DNA of 48,029 bases from GCA-003244245 sp036501085 (lineage in GTDB: Bacteria > Actinomycetota > Actinomycetes > Mycobacteriales > Pseudonocardiaceae). This document shows positions 24,454 through 33,132 of this stretch, piece after piece (within the stretch, counting starts at the first letter, position 1; every line of letters begins with the position of its first letter). The notes beneath the pieces were generated by a model, which worked only from the letters and a program-made list of their open reading frames with translations, was not told the origin of the DNA and did no database searches. The stretch is taken from contig DASYAZ010000153.1 of the NCBI GenBank assembly GCA_036501085.1, forward strand, positions 1 through 48,029, given 5' to 3'. The translations under genes and the position numbers were made by a program.

Positions 24454-25323
24454 TCACACTGTGCGAGCCTGGTGCGGCGGTTGCGAGCCGTCCTTGCGCC
24501 GTTTGGGCAGGATAATCCCGGGGCTGGTCCCGCTGGACCCGAACAGCCCATCCAGGGCGTCCTTGACCCGGTAGAGGTCCGCGTTGATCTCCTCCCGCAA
24601 CCTGGACAGCTGATGCAACTCGTGAGCGCTGGACCGTTCCCGTTTTCGGGCTGCTTCGTTCGCCACCGCTACCAGCCGTTCCGCCTCCTCGCGGGCCTGG
24701 GACACCAGATGATCCGCCTCGGTCCGCGCGGTCTTGCCCATGTCGTCGGCCTCTGCGGCCGCTGCGCGCACCAACTCGTCGGCTTTCGCGGTGATCGTCG
24801 CCCGGATCTGGTCAGCCTCGGCGCGAGCCCGGGCGCGGGCCCGCTCGGATTCCAGCTCGATCTCCTGGCGAGCGCTGTCCAGTTCGGCCGACCGGCGCTG
24901 TAACGCGTTTTCCTGCTCAGCAGCCTGCCGGTTCGCTTCCGCGCGCCATGCAACGATCTCCTGCTCGGCACGCTGGCGTTGTTCGGCGGCCTGAGACCGG
25001 GCTTGATCCATCAGCACCACCGCCGCGGCCTCCGCCTGGCTGCGAACCTCGCGTCCCTCATCTTCGGCCAGCTTGAGGATTTTCTCGACCCGAGCTCCGA
25101 AGTTCACGTCGCCGGGTGATTCACTACCGGAAGCGGAGCGCGGCTGGCCCAGCGCATCTTCCAGCAACGCGGTCCGTTGGTTGGCCTCCTGAAGCGCGTT
25201 TTCCGCAGCGGCCAGCTTGGAAACGAGAAAGCGCATCCGTTCGTCGACCTGCCGCTTGTCGTAACCCCGCAGCACAACGTCGAATCCGGCGTCCTTCACG
25301 TTCTTGCGGTCCGCGCGGTCCAT
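24454..25323 (-). CDS. DivIVA-domain coiled-coil protein
   Basis: 289 residues from ATG 25323, preceded by GGGGAGG. The N-terminus AGFDVVLRGYDKRQVDERMRFLVSKLAAAE is the DivIVA membrane-binding/polar-targeting motif. A long Ala/Glu/Arg-rich coiled coil follows (about residues 90-240). The tail is positively charged (PKRRKDGSQPPHQARTV). DivIVA relatives in actinobacteria mark poles or septa and scaffold wall synthesis; this one is likely a paralogue of Wag31 rather than Wag31 itself, which lies in the dcw cluster. It is divergent from the LCP gene, another wall-assembly gene. Confidence 0.85.
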   Translation of the reverse strand: MDRADRKNVKDAGFDVVLRGYDKRQVDERMRFLVSKLAAAENALQEANQRTALLEDALGQPRSASGSESPGDVNFGARVEKILKLAEDEGREVRSQAEAAAVVLMDQARSQAAEQRQRAEQEIVAWRAEANRQAAEQENALQRRSAELDSARQEIELESERARARARAEADQIRATITAKADELVRAAAAEADDMGKTARTEADHLVSQAREEAERLVAVANEAARKRERSSAHELHQLSRLREEINADLYRVKDALDGLFGSSGTSPGIILPKRRKDGSQPPHQARTV

Positions 25324-25483
25324 CTGTACCTCCCCGACGGTGGTGAGGCATTTTGACACTTGATCACGAAATGACTACCACCAGGTAGGGGCCGTGGAGA
25401 ATTGCCTCGGCCCGGCCCTCGGCTCTGGCCCGGCTATCCTCGCGGCAGAATCCGCGGGGGATCGACCCAGAGGAGACAAATCG

Positions 25484-26569
25484 GTGAGCTACCAGGGACC
25501 GTCCTGGCGTGCTACCCAGCGCTTGCCCCGGTTACCCGCGCCCCCGCCGCCGGATCGTTACCGGCCCGCCCCGCAGAGTCGTCAGCGTCTACAGAGTCCG
25601 CGTCCGCAGAGTCGTCAGCGCCCTCGGCGCCGCCGTAGACCGGGCCGCGTGGTGGCCGGCATCGTCGCGGTAGTCGTCCTGGTGGTGGTCGCTTCCGCCG
25701 GATACGTCGATTGGTCGCTGCGGCGTGCTGACGCGCTGGCGGACTATCCGGACCGGATCGGGGCCACCGCGGGGACGAACTGGTTGATTGTGGGATCGGA
25801 TAGCCGGGATGGCCTGACCCCGGCTGAGGAAACCCAGTTGAGCACTGGTGATGCAGCGGCGGCCGCGGGTGGGCGTACCGACACCATCATGCTGATGCAC
25901 CTCCCGTCGGTGATCAGCAGCAACGGACCTACCCTGGTGAGCTTGCCGCGGGACTCCTCGGTTCCGGTCCCTGGGTACGGCCGTATCAAGCTCAATGCCA
26001 CCTTTGCCCTCGGCGGGCCGGCGCTGCTGGTGCAGACCGTGGAGAAGGTCACCGGCGTGCATGTGGATCATTACGCGGAGATCGGTTTCGAAGGTTTCGC
26101 CGGCTTGGTGGACGATGTGGGTGGCGTGCAGATGTGTCCCACCAAGCCGATCTCCGATCCGCTGGCCGGCCTGAACATCCAGGCCGGCTGCCAGGAGCTC
26201 GATGGGGCCCAGGCGCTCGGTTACGTGCGGACCCGGCACTCGCCGCGTGGCGATCTCGACCGAGTGGTGCGCCAGCGCGAGTTTCTCGGTGCGCTGATCT
26301 CACGGATCAGCAGCCCGGCGGTCCTGCTCAACCCGTTTCGGATCGGCCCGTTGGTGGCCGATGCGCCGAGCACCATCACCGTCGACAACGGTGATCATAT
26401 TTGGAGCCTGGCCCGGCTCGGTTGGGCGATGCGCTCGCTGTCCAATGGACACGCGGTCACCACGACGGTGCCGATCGCCGGTTTCGGTCCGGTGAGCGAC
26501 GGCTCTTCGGCCGTGCTGTGGGACCGCAAAAAGGCCGCTGCGCTCTTCGAGTCGCTCGTGAGTGAGTAA
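25484..26569 (+). CDS. LytR-CpsA-Psr (LCP) family cell-wall ligase
   Basis: 361 residues from GTG 25484 with AGAGGAG upstream. A basic, proline-rich N-terminal tail precedes one membrane span (VVAGIVAVVVLVVVASAGYV). The LCP domain follows: GSDSRDGL, GRTDTIMLMHL, SLPRDSSVPVPGYGRIKLNATFALGG, VDHYAEIGFEGFAGLVDDVGGV and YVRTRHSPRGDLDRVVRQREF, with the arginines and aspartates that bind pyrophosphate and magnesium. LCP enzymes attach arabinogalactan, teichoic acid or capsule from polyprenyl phosphate to peptidoglycan. The last codons (LVSE, TAA) lie inside repeat C1. Confidence 0.93.
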   Translation: MSYQGPSWRATQRLPRLPAPPPPDRYRPAPQSRQRLQSPRPQSRQRPRRRRRPGRVVAGIVAVVVLVVVASAGYVDWSLRRADALADYPDRIGATAGTNWLIVGSDSRDGLTPAEETQLSTGDAAAAAGGRTDTIMLMHLPSVISSNGPTLVSLPRDSSVPVPGYGRIKLNATFALGGPALLVQTVEKVTGVHVDHYAEIGFEGFAGLVDDVGGVQMCPTKPISDPLAGLNIQAGCQELDGAQALGYVRTRHSPRGDLDRVVRQREFLGALISRISSPAVLLNPFRIGPLVADAPSTITVDNGDHIWSLARLGWAMRSLSNGHAVTTTVPIAGFGPVSDGSSAVLWDRKKAAALFESLVSE

Positions 26570-26599
26570 CAGTGTTATGGCACCCTATGGCACTCACGA
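26556..26599. repeat. Palindromic repeat family C, copy C1
   Basis: TCGTGAGTG (26556-26564) pairs with CACTCACGA (26591-26599). The 26-nt interior contains TAACA-G-TGTTA, a second small palindrome, then GGCACCC. It closely matches copy C2 at 42000. The stop codons of both convergent genes (TAA 26567-26569 and, on the minus strand, TGA 26594-26596) are inside the element. Confidence 0.85.
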
Positions 26600-27004
26600 C
26601 ACCACGTGGGGGTGCCCGATCGGGCAGGTGCCCGCGTAGTGGTCGAAGCCCCAGTTGAAGGTGGGCGTGAGGGTCCAGTGCCCGGCGCAGAACGAACGCG
26701 CGCACCGCGCACAGTAGAACGGGACCCAGGCTGGTTCCAGTGCATGTAGGGCGGCGGCGTCAGTACCGCGAACCGCGCGGATAGCCGCCGCCAGGTTGGG
26801 TACCTGATGGGACAGATCCGTGTACGGCAGGAAACCGATGACCCGGATCGTGCCCTGAGTGTGGGGGAAGACCCGGTAGATGATGTCCTGTTCGTCGTTG
26901 ATGTAGAGCTGCCCCCGGTGGCTCACCTCGACGATTGCCGCCACCCGAGAACAGCCGTCACGCTGGCACGGGAACGGGATGCGCAGCCGTGCCGGGTCAT
27001 CCAC
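26594..27004 (-). CDS. Hypothetical protein with zinc-binding-type cysteine/histidine pairs
   Basis: 136 residues from GTG 27004 (weak ribosome binding site). The N-terminal CQRDGCSR and C-terminal YCARCARSFCAGHW and TCPIGHPHV give CxxxxC, CxxC, CxGH and CxxGH pairs resembling a zinc-ribbon or treble-clef finger. The middle is an alpha/beta region with LYINDEQDIIYRVFPHTQGTIRVIGFLP. Homologues occur in actinobacteria without known function. It has its own region between the LCP and GGDEF-EAL genes and terminates within repeat C1. A metal site is inferred from residue pattern only. Confidence 0.7.
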   Translation of the reverse strand: MDDPARLRIPFPCQRDGCSRVAAIVEVSHRGQLYINDEQDIIYRVFPHTQGTIRVIGFLPYTDLSHQVPNLAAAIRAVRGTDAAALHALEPAWVPFYCARCARSFCAGHWTLTPTFNWGFDHYAGTCPIGHPHVVS

Positions 27005-27028
27005 CAGTCCAGTGTGGCAAATCCGCAG

Positions 27029-29173
27029 TTACCTGCCGCGGCTGAAGAAGGCGGGGGTGAGCAGCTCCGGCAGGTCCTGCGCCCGGACCGGTGGTCCGAA
27101 ATGCGCCCCCCGGGCAAGGTCCGCTCCGGCGTCCAGCCACCACTGCGCTTGTTCCGCGGTGTCGACGCCAGGAACGATCACCGTTGCCCCGGTGCTGTGC
27201 ACCAAAGGGATGGCTTGGCGCAGAGCTTGGGCGACCACCGAGTCCGTCCCGGGCCGCTGGGCGATTCGAGCGACGATCTCCGGAGTGATCTCCACTGCGC
27301 CCACCGGGAGGTCCTCGAGAAACGCCATGTACCCGAGGCCGGCACCGGCACCGACCAGCACCACTTGGGCGCCCAGATCGGCGAGCACTCCCACGTTGTC
27401 CACCACGTCGCCGTGACCGCGTGCCAGGCTGGTCATCGGCACCCCGATCCGTAGCTCGCCGGCTGCGAGGTCAGCGGCGGACAGCGCGTCCTGCACTACC
27501 GCGACCAGATCGGGATCCTGGCTCAGCCGTGCGGTGAGATCGACGCGCATGAGCGGTGCCCCGCTGGTGGGACAGCGTGACACCTCATGCTGCACGACGC
27601 AGGCCTGCTGAACCATCCAGCGTCCGAGCTCGATCACCAGCCCGGTCAGCTCGGACAGCGCGATGCACTCCGGATGGTCCACCACGGTGCCGTCGGCGCG
27701 CTCCCAGCACAGGGACGCCTGCAGCGCCACCAGCCATCCCCTGCTCAGCTCGTATACCGGCTGGTACCGGTGCTTGACCTCGCCGCTCTCGAAGCCGCCG
27801 GGCATCTCGGCGGCCAGCTGGAACCGCTGTCGATGCTGGGCATCGGCCTGCGCGTCATAGAGGTCCCACTGCCCTTGGCCGATCCGCTTGGCGTGGTGCA
27901 GGGTGGCGTTGGCGGCGCGGACCAGCTCGGCGGGACTGCTCCCGCCGGCGGGCTTGCGCACCACGCCGACACCGGCGGAGACGGCCAGGCCCCGGTCGTT
28001 GAGGTATACGGGCTCGCAGAGCGCCTCGTTGATGCTGGCGGCCAGTTCGCCGGGATCAGGGGTGTCTGGACCGTCCTCGATCAGGATCGCGAAGTCGTCG
28101 GCACCCAGCCGCGCCACCATCGCCGGTTGCCCGGTGACCAGCTCGGTCAGTTGGTGAGCGACTGAGCGCAGTAGTGCGTCGCCGGCTTCCTGGCCGAACC
28201 CGTCGGTGATCACCGAGAACCTGTCCAGGTTCATCCGGCACAGGGTGATGGTGGCCGCCGGGTCCGCTCTCTCGACTATCTCCTGGAGCTTGGACATCAG
28301 GTACTGCTCGTTGGGTAGCCCGGTGAGGACATCGTGCAGCGCCTGAGTGGACAGCTCCTGCTGGAGCAGGTGGAGCTCGGTGACGTTCTCCACGACCGTG
28401 AGGTGGTGGGTCGGTACCTTGTCGGCGCCGCGCAGTAGCGACCCGCCGACGTGGGTCCAGGCGATCTCCCCGGAGGCGGCGGTGAGTTGCCGCCGGTGCC
28501 GGAAGCGGCTCTCCGCACCGGTGCTGAGCTTGCGGTAGGCCTCGGCCAGAGCGGGGTCGTTGTGGGACTGCAGCAGGTCCGGGAGCGACGCGCCGATGAT
28601 GTCTGCCGGGTTGCGGCCGACGATGTCGGCGAAGGCACGGTTGGCGGTGACCACGGTGCCCTCGAAGGTGCTGATCGCTATGCCCACCGCCGAGGTGAAG
28701 AAGATCTCCCGGAAGCGGGTCTCGCAGATCCGCAGCTCGAGCTCGGCCTCCTGCTTGGCTCGCTGCGCGGCCGCAACAGCCTTGTCAACAGCCCTCGTGT
28801 GCTCGTCGACCGTCTGCTGCCGCAGCGCCCCGGTATACCCGCGGGCGAATACTGCCAGCGCTTTCAGCACGGCCGCGTCGGGGTGCACGAGGTGGTGTAG
28901 CTCAGGCAGCCGCGGCAGGCCGTTCCCCAGAATCTCGATGCTGTGACCGATGGTGTGCGGGTCGGTGAGACCGTGCCTGACCAGCTCGCTCGCCACCTCG
29001 ACTACCGCCCGCTCCTCGAGTGGCACGGTCGTGATCGCCTTGACCAGCCGGTCGACCAGTCGTGTCAGGAGCTGTTCGATCTCGTCTCGGGGCAGTGGCT
29101 GGCGGTGATCAGCCCACATTCTGGCCAGCTCGTGCTGGCTCAGACCAGCCTCGGGCGGGGGAGCGGCATTCAC
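27029..29173 (-). CDS. PAS-GGDEF-EAL protein with degenerate catalytic motifs
   Basis: 714 residues. The N-terminal ~135 residues form a helical domain and a coiled coil (RAVDKAVAAAQRAKQEAELELR). A PAS domain follows (CETRFREIFFTSAVGIAISTFEGTVVTANRAF), then GGDEF (~295-450) and EAL (~470-710). The GGDEF site reads LGADDFA, and the upstream D(L/V)D motif is NLDRF. In EAL, the E-A-L box is ALQASLCW and DDFGTG is replaced by VGAGAG. Both active sites therefore lack key acids, so the protein is probably a c-di-GMP or GTP sensor or scaffold rather than an enzyme. GTG 29173 has a weak ribosome site; an internal ATG at 29119 is possible. Confidence 0.88.
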   Translation of the reverse strand: MNAAPPPEAGLSQHELARMWADHRQPLPRDEIEQLLTRLVDRLVKAITTVPLEERAVVEVASELVRHGLTDPHTIGHSIEILGNGLPRLPELHHLVHPDAAVLKALAVFARGYTGALRQQTVDEHTRAVDKAVAAAQRAKQEAELELRICETRFREIFFTSAVGIAISTFEGTVVTANRAFADIVGRNPADIIGASLPDLLQSHNDPALAEAYRKLSTGAESRFRHRRQLTAASGEIAWTHVGGSLLRGADKVPTHHLTVVENVTELHLLQQELSTQALHDVLTGLPNEQYLMSKLQEIVERADPAATITLCRMNLDRFSVITDGFGQEAGDALLRSVAHQLTELVTGQPAMVARLGADDFAILIEDGPDTPDPGELAASINEALCEPVYLNDRGLAVSAGVGVVRKPAGGSSPAELVRAANATLHHAKRIGQGQWDLYDAQADAQHRQRFQLAAEMPGGFESGEVKHRYQPVYELSRGWLVALQASLCWERADGTVVDHPECIALSELTGLVIELGRWMVQQACVVQHEVSRCPTSGAPLMRVDLTARLSQDPDLVAVVQDALSAADLAAGELRIGVPMTSLARGHGDVVDNVGVLADLGAQVVLVGAGAGLGYMAFLEDLPVGAVEITPEIVARIAQRPGTDSVVAQALRQAIPLVHSTGATVIVPGVDTAEQAQWWLDAGADLARGAHFGPPVRAQDLPELLTPAFFSRGR

Positions 29174-29639
29174 GTGTTCACCGCTGCGCAGCCATTTCGG
29201 GTCGCGATCATCAGCCTGGTTCAGGATGCAGTCGTCCAGACGTGCGTGGCTGGACCGCGGTCCCTGCCGCGCGGAACTCCAACCCCCTTGCTGGATCGCA
29301 TCTCAGCCTTTCCCACATCAGCTTCAGTCGCGTCTTAGCGTACTGGGCGCAGCATCGATGTGATTACGGCATCGAGGTGACACAAGCCCGGGTAGATGGC
29401 GCTACGAGGAGTAATCACGGTGACGCCACCTCTCTCGCAGGTTCGCTCAGTGCCCGGTCATCCATGGTGGGTGAGTGCGGGCCCGCTTCTTCATCGCAGT
29501 GCGTCACCCTCACGGGCCGCTGCAAAGAGTCATGTTTATCTGTTCTTACGTCCTCTTGAGAACCTAGCATCACCCGATAAGCGTATTGGTGCGGACGGAT
29601 GTGCTGCGGCCGCCTGGTCGATGGCGAGCCTGGCACGGT
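29174..29639. other. Gene-free stretch before the GGDEF-EAL gene
   Basis: No convincing gene in 466 bp. It holds an 8-bp inverted repeat GTGATTAC / GTAATCAC (29360-29367, 29411-29418) and two near-identical direct repeats GCATCGATGTGA and GCATCGAGGTGA about 17 bp apart, possible regulatory sites for the downstream minus-strand gene. A 51-codon minus-strand frame beginning MLGSQEDVRTDKHD has no recognised relatives or good ribosome site. Confidence 0.4.
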
Positions 29640-30368
29640 TCAGGTGGTGAGACGGGTTGCGGTATGCGAGGTCCGCTGCCGTACCCACGGCCAGGTGAGC
29701 AAGGCCCATGCGGTGGCGCCGAGGACCAGTTCGGAAAGCAGGTACCAGGGCCAGGGGCCGAGTACATCAAGCAGTGAGGCCACCATTGGTTTGGTCGTGA
29801 GAAAGCCGTAGTTGGTGCCGGCGGCCTGGTTGAACACGAACATCACCACGCCCCAGCTGATCGTCACCACCACCGCGATCCGGTAACTGCTCCAGTCCGG
29901 GCGCAATCCCACCCCCCATGTCAGGTAGATCGCGGCCCAGACCACCATGCTGTGCAGCCCGAAGAATGACAGGAACTGCAGCGAAGGGAAGTCCGGGCCA
30001 CCCAGTTCCGGGCTGATGAAGGCCTGCGAGGTGAGCGTCAGACCCCAGAAATAGGTCAGCGCGAACGCGGTCGGGGAGTGCGTACCCAACGCCCACACGG
30101 CGGCGATGCCGGCCAGGTCGCACAGTTGCAGCGGTAACGAGTACTTGCTCGTCGCCTGCCAGGGCAGCAGCCAGTAGATCTCCACCGAGACCAGGAAGAC
30201 CGCGAATGCCAGCGCCAACGTCGTGCTCAACCGCCGCAGGCCGGGGGTGCCGCGGTAGCGCCGGCCAGCGGTGACGAGTGCCGCTGCGACGACGATGAAC
30301 ACGGCGATCATGGCAAGGTTCGAAGGGCCGAATGCCACGAACTGACGTACCGCTGGCTGCGGTTCCAC
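29640..30368 (-). CDS. TIGR02206 family (YwaF-like) integral membrane protein
   Basis: 242 residues with six to seven hydrophobic segments. LPLQLCDLAGIAAVWAL, FALTYFWGLTLTSQAFISPEL, FLSFFGLHSMVVWAAIYLTWG and the C-terminal FNQAAGTNYGFLTTKP with GPWPWYLLSELVLGA are the conserved blocks of this family, named by the HHxxxL-like and NYxFL positions. Function is unknown. The GTG at 30368 lacks a clear Shine-Dalgarno, and an ATG 19 codons later is possible. It is divergent from the EcsC-like gene. Confidence 0.82.
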   Translation of the reverse strand: MEPQPAVRQFVAFGPSNLAMIAVFIVVAAALVTAGRRYRGTPGLRRLSTTLALAFAVFLVSVEIYWLLPWQATSKYSLPLQLCDLAGIAAVWALGTHSPTAFALTYFWGLTLTSQAFISPELGGPDFPSLQFLSFFGLHSMVVWAAIYLTWGVGLRPDWSSYRIAVVVTISWGVVMFVFNQAAGTNYGFLTTKPMVASLLDVLGPWPWYLLSELVLGATAWALLTWPWVRQRTSHTATRLTT

Positions 30369-30443
30369 AGGGTGAGGGTAGCGATGGACCGCCTGCGCCC
30401 GATGTGAGCGGACTGGTCGGAAAACATGCCAGTATGACCACCT

Positions 30444-31118
30444 GTGGGAAGCTGGGACAGCCTACCGAGACCGCTGCTGCGCGGCCTGGAGCAGGCCGTG
30501 GCCGTCCAGCGTGCGCCGGTGGCCTCTTACGTTGCCCGGCTGCGCCGGACCCGATCGGGTGCGACGCCGTCGGAGATCATCACCGTGCTGGAGAAGCAGT
30601 ACCTCAGGACGGTGACCGGTACCGGTGCCGCCGTGGGTGGTGTGGCGGCGGCGCCCGGAGTGGGGACCCTCGCCGCTCTCGCGCTCGGCGGTGGGGAGTC
30701 CGCGGCGTTCCTGGAGGCAACGGCACTGTTCGCGCTGGCTGTGGCCGAGGTCCACGGCATCCGGATCGAAGATCGTGAGCGGCGCCGTACGTTGCTGCTC
30801 GCCGTGGTGCTGGGCGACCATGCGTCGAAGCTGGTGCAGAGGACGATCCGGCGGGAGAGCAGGCACTGGGGATATCTGCTGCCGGCGGGGATCCCGCTGA
30901 CCTCGATCTCGGCGCTCAACCGGACCCTCATCATGTGGTTCTTGCGCAAGTACGCCCGAAAGCAGGGGCTGTTGATGGTCGGCAAGATCGCACCGTTCGG
31001 CATCGGAGCAGCGGTGGGGGCCAAGGGTAACCGGGTTTTGGGCCGTCAAGTCGTGCACAACTGCCGGGAGGTCTTCGGTCCGGCTCCGGTGAGTTTCGCA
31101 AATTCAGCGGTGTCGTGA
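30444..31118 (+). CDS. EcsC-like family protein
   Basis: 224 residues from GTG 30444, weak ribosome site. The sequence runs VLEKQYLRTVTGTGAAVGGVAAAPGVGT, FLEATALFALAVAEVHGIRIEDRERRRTLLLAVVLGD and GYLLPAGIPLTSISALNRTLIMWFLRKYARKQG, then a glycine-rich helix. That resembles the EcsC fold of amphipathic membrane-associated helices. EcsC proteins have no settled function. The gene is followed by a GTPase whose C-terminal half has a similar hydrophobic, glycine-rich character, so a membrane-bound pair is possible. Confidence 0.65.
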   Translation: MGSWDSLPRPLLRGLEQAVAVQRAPVASYVARLRRTRSGATPSEIITVLEKQYLRTVTGTGAAVGGVAAAPGVGTLAALALGGGESAAFLEATALFALAVAEVHGIRIEDRERRRTLLLAVVLGDHASKLVQRTIRRESRHWGYLLPAGIPLTSISALNRTLIMWFLRKYARKQGLLMVGKIAPFGIGAAVGAKGNRVLGRQVVHNCREVFGPAPVSFANSAVS

Positions 31119-31131
31119 TCTTTTTGGGTAC

Positions 31132-31155
31132 CTCTGGGATCTGCGGAATCCAGAG
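31132..31155 (+). terminator. Hairpin after the EcsC-like gene
   Basis: CTCTGGGAT (31132-31140) pairs with ATCCAGAG (31148-31155) with one bulged G, 14 bp beyond the stop; a TTTTT run precedes rather than follows it, so termination strength is uncertain. Confidence 0.35.
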
Positions 31156-31261
31156 AGATCGACATCAGAGCGTGGGGCAACGTTGCCGGGCCACCGTCGT
31201 TTGGCTTAGAGCAACCACCTGGACCCTGCGGGAGCTATTGATCTTTGTTGCGCCGTCGAAC

Positions 31262-31288
31262 ACCTGGTCTGAGTAGCTCTGACCAGGT
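31262..31288 (+). promoter_or_regulatory. Inverted repeat in the GTPase leader
   Basis: ACCTGGTC (31262-31269) and GACCAGGT (31281-31288) are perfect 8-bp arms around an 11-nt loop, ending 11 bp before AAGGAG and 21 bp before the GTPase ATG. As RNA it would form a hairpin just upstream of the ribosome binding site; as DNA it could be an operator. Confidence 0.45.
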
Positions 31289-31309
31289 CCGCTCGTATAA
31301 AGGAGACCG

Positions 31310-32461
31310 ATGAACGGATCTTCCGCCGGCCTGCTCTGCCGCAAACCGGAGAATCGGGACGAATTCGACCTCGAGAGGTTCTTCCGCGAAGGGATCTCCC
31401 AGGCGTTGCGGGGGAAAGCTCGTCTCAACGTCATGCTCGCCGGTCGCGTCGGCGTCGGCAAGAGCACGCTGGTCAATGCCATTTTCGATGAGCCGATCGC
31501 CCCCACCGGTATCGGCTCGTCGGTGACCCAGTGCATTCGGCGCTATACCAGGCCGTACCTCCCGATTTCGGTGTACGATACTCCGGGGATCGAGCTCGGA
31601 ATCGGGACGGAACTAATTGCGGAAACCTATCTCTCTGAAATCAAGAAACAGATGGGTGACGACGACAAGAGAATTCATTTCTGCCTTTACTGTGTCCGCA
31701 CCCGGGATGAGCGATTCGAGGAGGCCGAAGCGACCATCGTGCGGGCGCTGGCCAAGGAGGTCCTGGTCGCTCTGGTGCTCACGCAGTGCCCTACCCCGGA
31801 CGATGCCCGGGCCGGTATGTTCGCCCGCCACCTCGCCTCTCTGGGCCTGCCCATCCTGGACGGGCGGTGTTTCATCACCCTGGCGGCGGAGGACAACGTA
31901 GCCGGAGTCAGACTTGCCCCGTTCGGGCTTCCCGATCTGGTGAGTTCGATCTACCATCAACTGCCGGACGCTGAGCGCCACACACTGGCCAGTTACCAGC
32001 GGGTTTCGTTAGAACTCAAGATCGCCGAGGCGAAACGCTCGGTGAACTTCAACGTAGGTACGGCGGCATTGATCGCCGCCACCCCGATCCCACTCGTCGA
32101 TGCAATACCTCTCAGCGCGTTGCAAATCAGTATGCTCGGCCAGATCTCAACCATCATGGGATTCAAGATAGATCCCAAAGCCGTTGCCACGGCCTTTGCT
32201 ACAGTGCTCGGCGTAGCCTCGATGGCTCGCACGGCGGCAAGTTTTTTCAAGATTTTCCCTGGTACGGGAACGACTATCAACACGACCATCGCGTCCACTA
32301 CCACCAAAATTCTCGGCGACGTGTTCATCAACGCCTGTACGAACGTGCTCATGCGTCAGGCGGCCGGTGAGTGCATACACCAGGACGATATCGTGAGTGA
32401 GCTCCTCAAGGAATTCCCACTTCTGCTGAACGGCGGTCTCCGTCACCTGGCGTCCCGTTGA
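31310..32461 (+). CDS. Era-like GTPase with hydrophobic C-terminal (DUF697-like) region
   Basis: 383 residues, ATG with AAGGAG 5 nt upstream. LNVMLAGRVGVGKSTLVNAIF is the P-loop, SVTQCIRR contains the G2 threonine and VYDTPGIELG is G3. The G4 motif is atypical: VALVLTQCPTPDDA, where TKxD is expected. The C-terminal half (VGTAALIAATPIPLVDAIPLSALQISMLGQISTIMG ... AVATAFATVLGVASM) resembles DUF697/YcjF membrane-associated helices. Codons are visibly richer in A/T than neighbours (for example GAAATCAAGAAACAGATG), a sign of transfer. It probably acts on or at the membrane; no pathway is known. Confidence 0.82.
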   Translation: MNGSSAGLLCRKPENRDEFDLERFFREGISQALRGKARLNVMLAGRVGVGKSTLVNAIFDEPIAPTGIGSSVTQCIRRYTRPYLPISVYDTPGIELGIGTELIAETYLSEIKKQMGDDDKRIHFCLYCVRTRDERFEEAEATIVRALAKEVLVALVLTQCPTPDDARAGMFARHLASLGLPILDGRCFITLAAEDNVAGVRLAPFGLPDLVSSIYHQLPDAERHTLASYQRVSLELKIAEAKRSVNFNVGTAALIAATPIPLVDAIPLSALQISMLGQISTIMGFKIDPKAVATAFATVLGVASMARTAASFFKIFPGTGTTINTTIASTTTKILGDVFINACTNVLMRQAAGECIHQDDIVSELLKEFPLLLNGGLRHLASR

Positions 32462-32491
32462 TGGCGGGGGTGGTGTGCGGACGCGTTGTTG

Positions 32492-32863
32492 TCAGCTCGG
32501 CTCGCTCCGCAGAGCTGAGCATATCCGCGTGCAGGTGGCGCACGGCGTTCCACACGAACCTATCTCCTGCTCGGACGGCTCGGCTTGTGCGGCGAGGCGC
32601 TGCTTGTCGTCCCCGGTCAGATGGTTGAACTCCTGGGCGATGCTGGCGAAGACCACGTCACCGAACGCCGCCGTGCGCGCGGCGTCCATGAGGTTGCATC
32701 GTCCCGCCAGCACATCGGCGATCACGGCGCGGAAGTCGTCGTTGTCGCTGTGCTCGCGCAACGTGCCCAGCGCGTCTCGCACTTCGGGGGACAGCTCTGG
32801 GTCGTTGCACTCGCCGTGCCTGGGTTCGGTTAGCTGTTCGTGCATGGCTTCGTGGTCGGCCAT
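32492..32863 (-). CDS. Small hypothetical protein with a Cys-rich C-terminus
   Basis: 123 residues; the ATG at 32863 is preceded by GAGGAG. The N-terminal part is acidic and His-containing (MADHEAMHEQLTEPRHGECND). The middle is helical (DDFRAVIADVLAGRCNLMDAARTAAFGDVVFASIAQEFNHL) and the C-terminus is CGTPCATCTRIC, a CxxxCxxCxxxC cluster that could bind zinc or an iron-sulphur cluster. I do not recognise the family. It converges on the GTPase gene with a 30-bp gap and is divergent from the peptide-transporter-kinase cassette. Confidence 0.72.
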   Translation of the reverse strand: MADHEAMHEQLTEPRHGECNDPELSPEVRDALGTLREHSDNDDFRAVIADVLAGRCNLMDAARTAAFGDVVFASIAQEFNHLTGDDKQRLAAQAEPSEQEIGSCGTPCATCTRICSALRSEPS

Positions 32864-33079
32864 CGCTCCTCATCGGTGGTGATCGTATGCGCTAGCATGT
32901 GACCGAGCCGGCAGGCCGCGGTGCACGCTAAAGCTCCATTGTGCACGTCCGAGGACCCCGCCCGCCGATCGACCTCGTTCGACTCCCTCGTACGTGGCGT
33001 GAGACTCCTGTTAGCTCATGGTCACTCCGCGTGAATTTCGATAATTGTGTGTAACGTCAGCGTTGCGGAATACGAACAT

Positions 33080-33093
33080 CATCCGTACGGATG
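33080..33093. promoter_or_regulatory. Perfect 14-bp palindrome upstream of the His-rich peptide gene
   Basis: CATCCGTACGGATG reads identically on both strands and lies 39 bp before the peptide ATG. It is a candidate operator for the cassette 33133-36184. The rest of 32864-33132 contains a possible GATAAT -10 box at 33038-33043 but no gene. Confidence 0.5.
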
Positions 33094-33132
33094 GTGAACG
33101 AGCCATCCATGTTGATGAAGGGGAGATGAACG

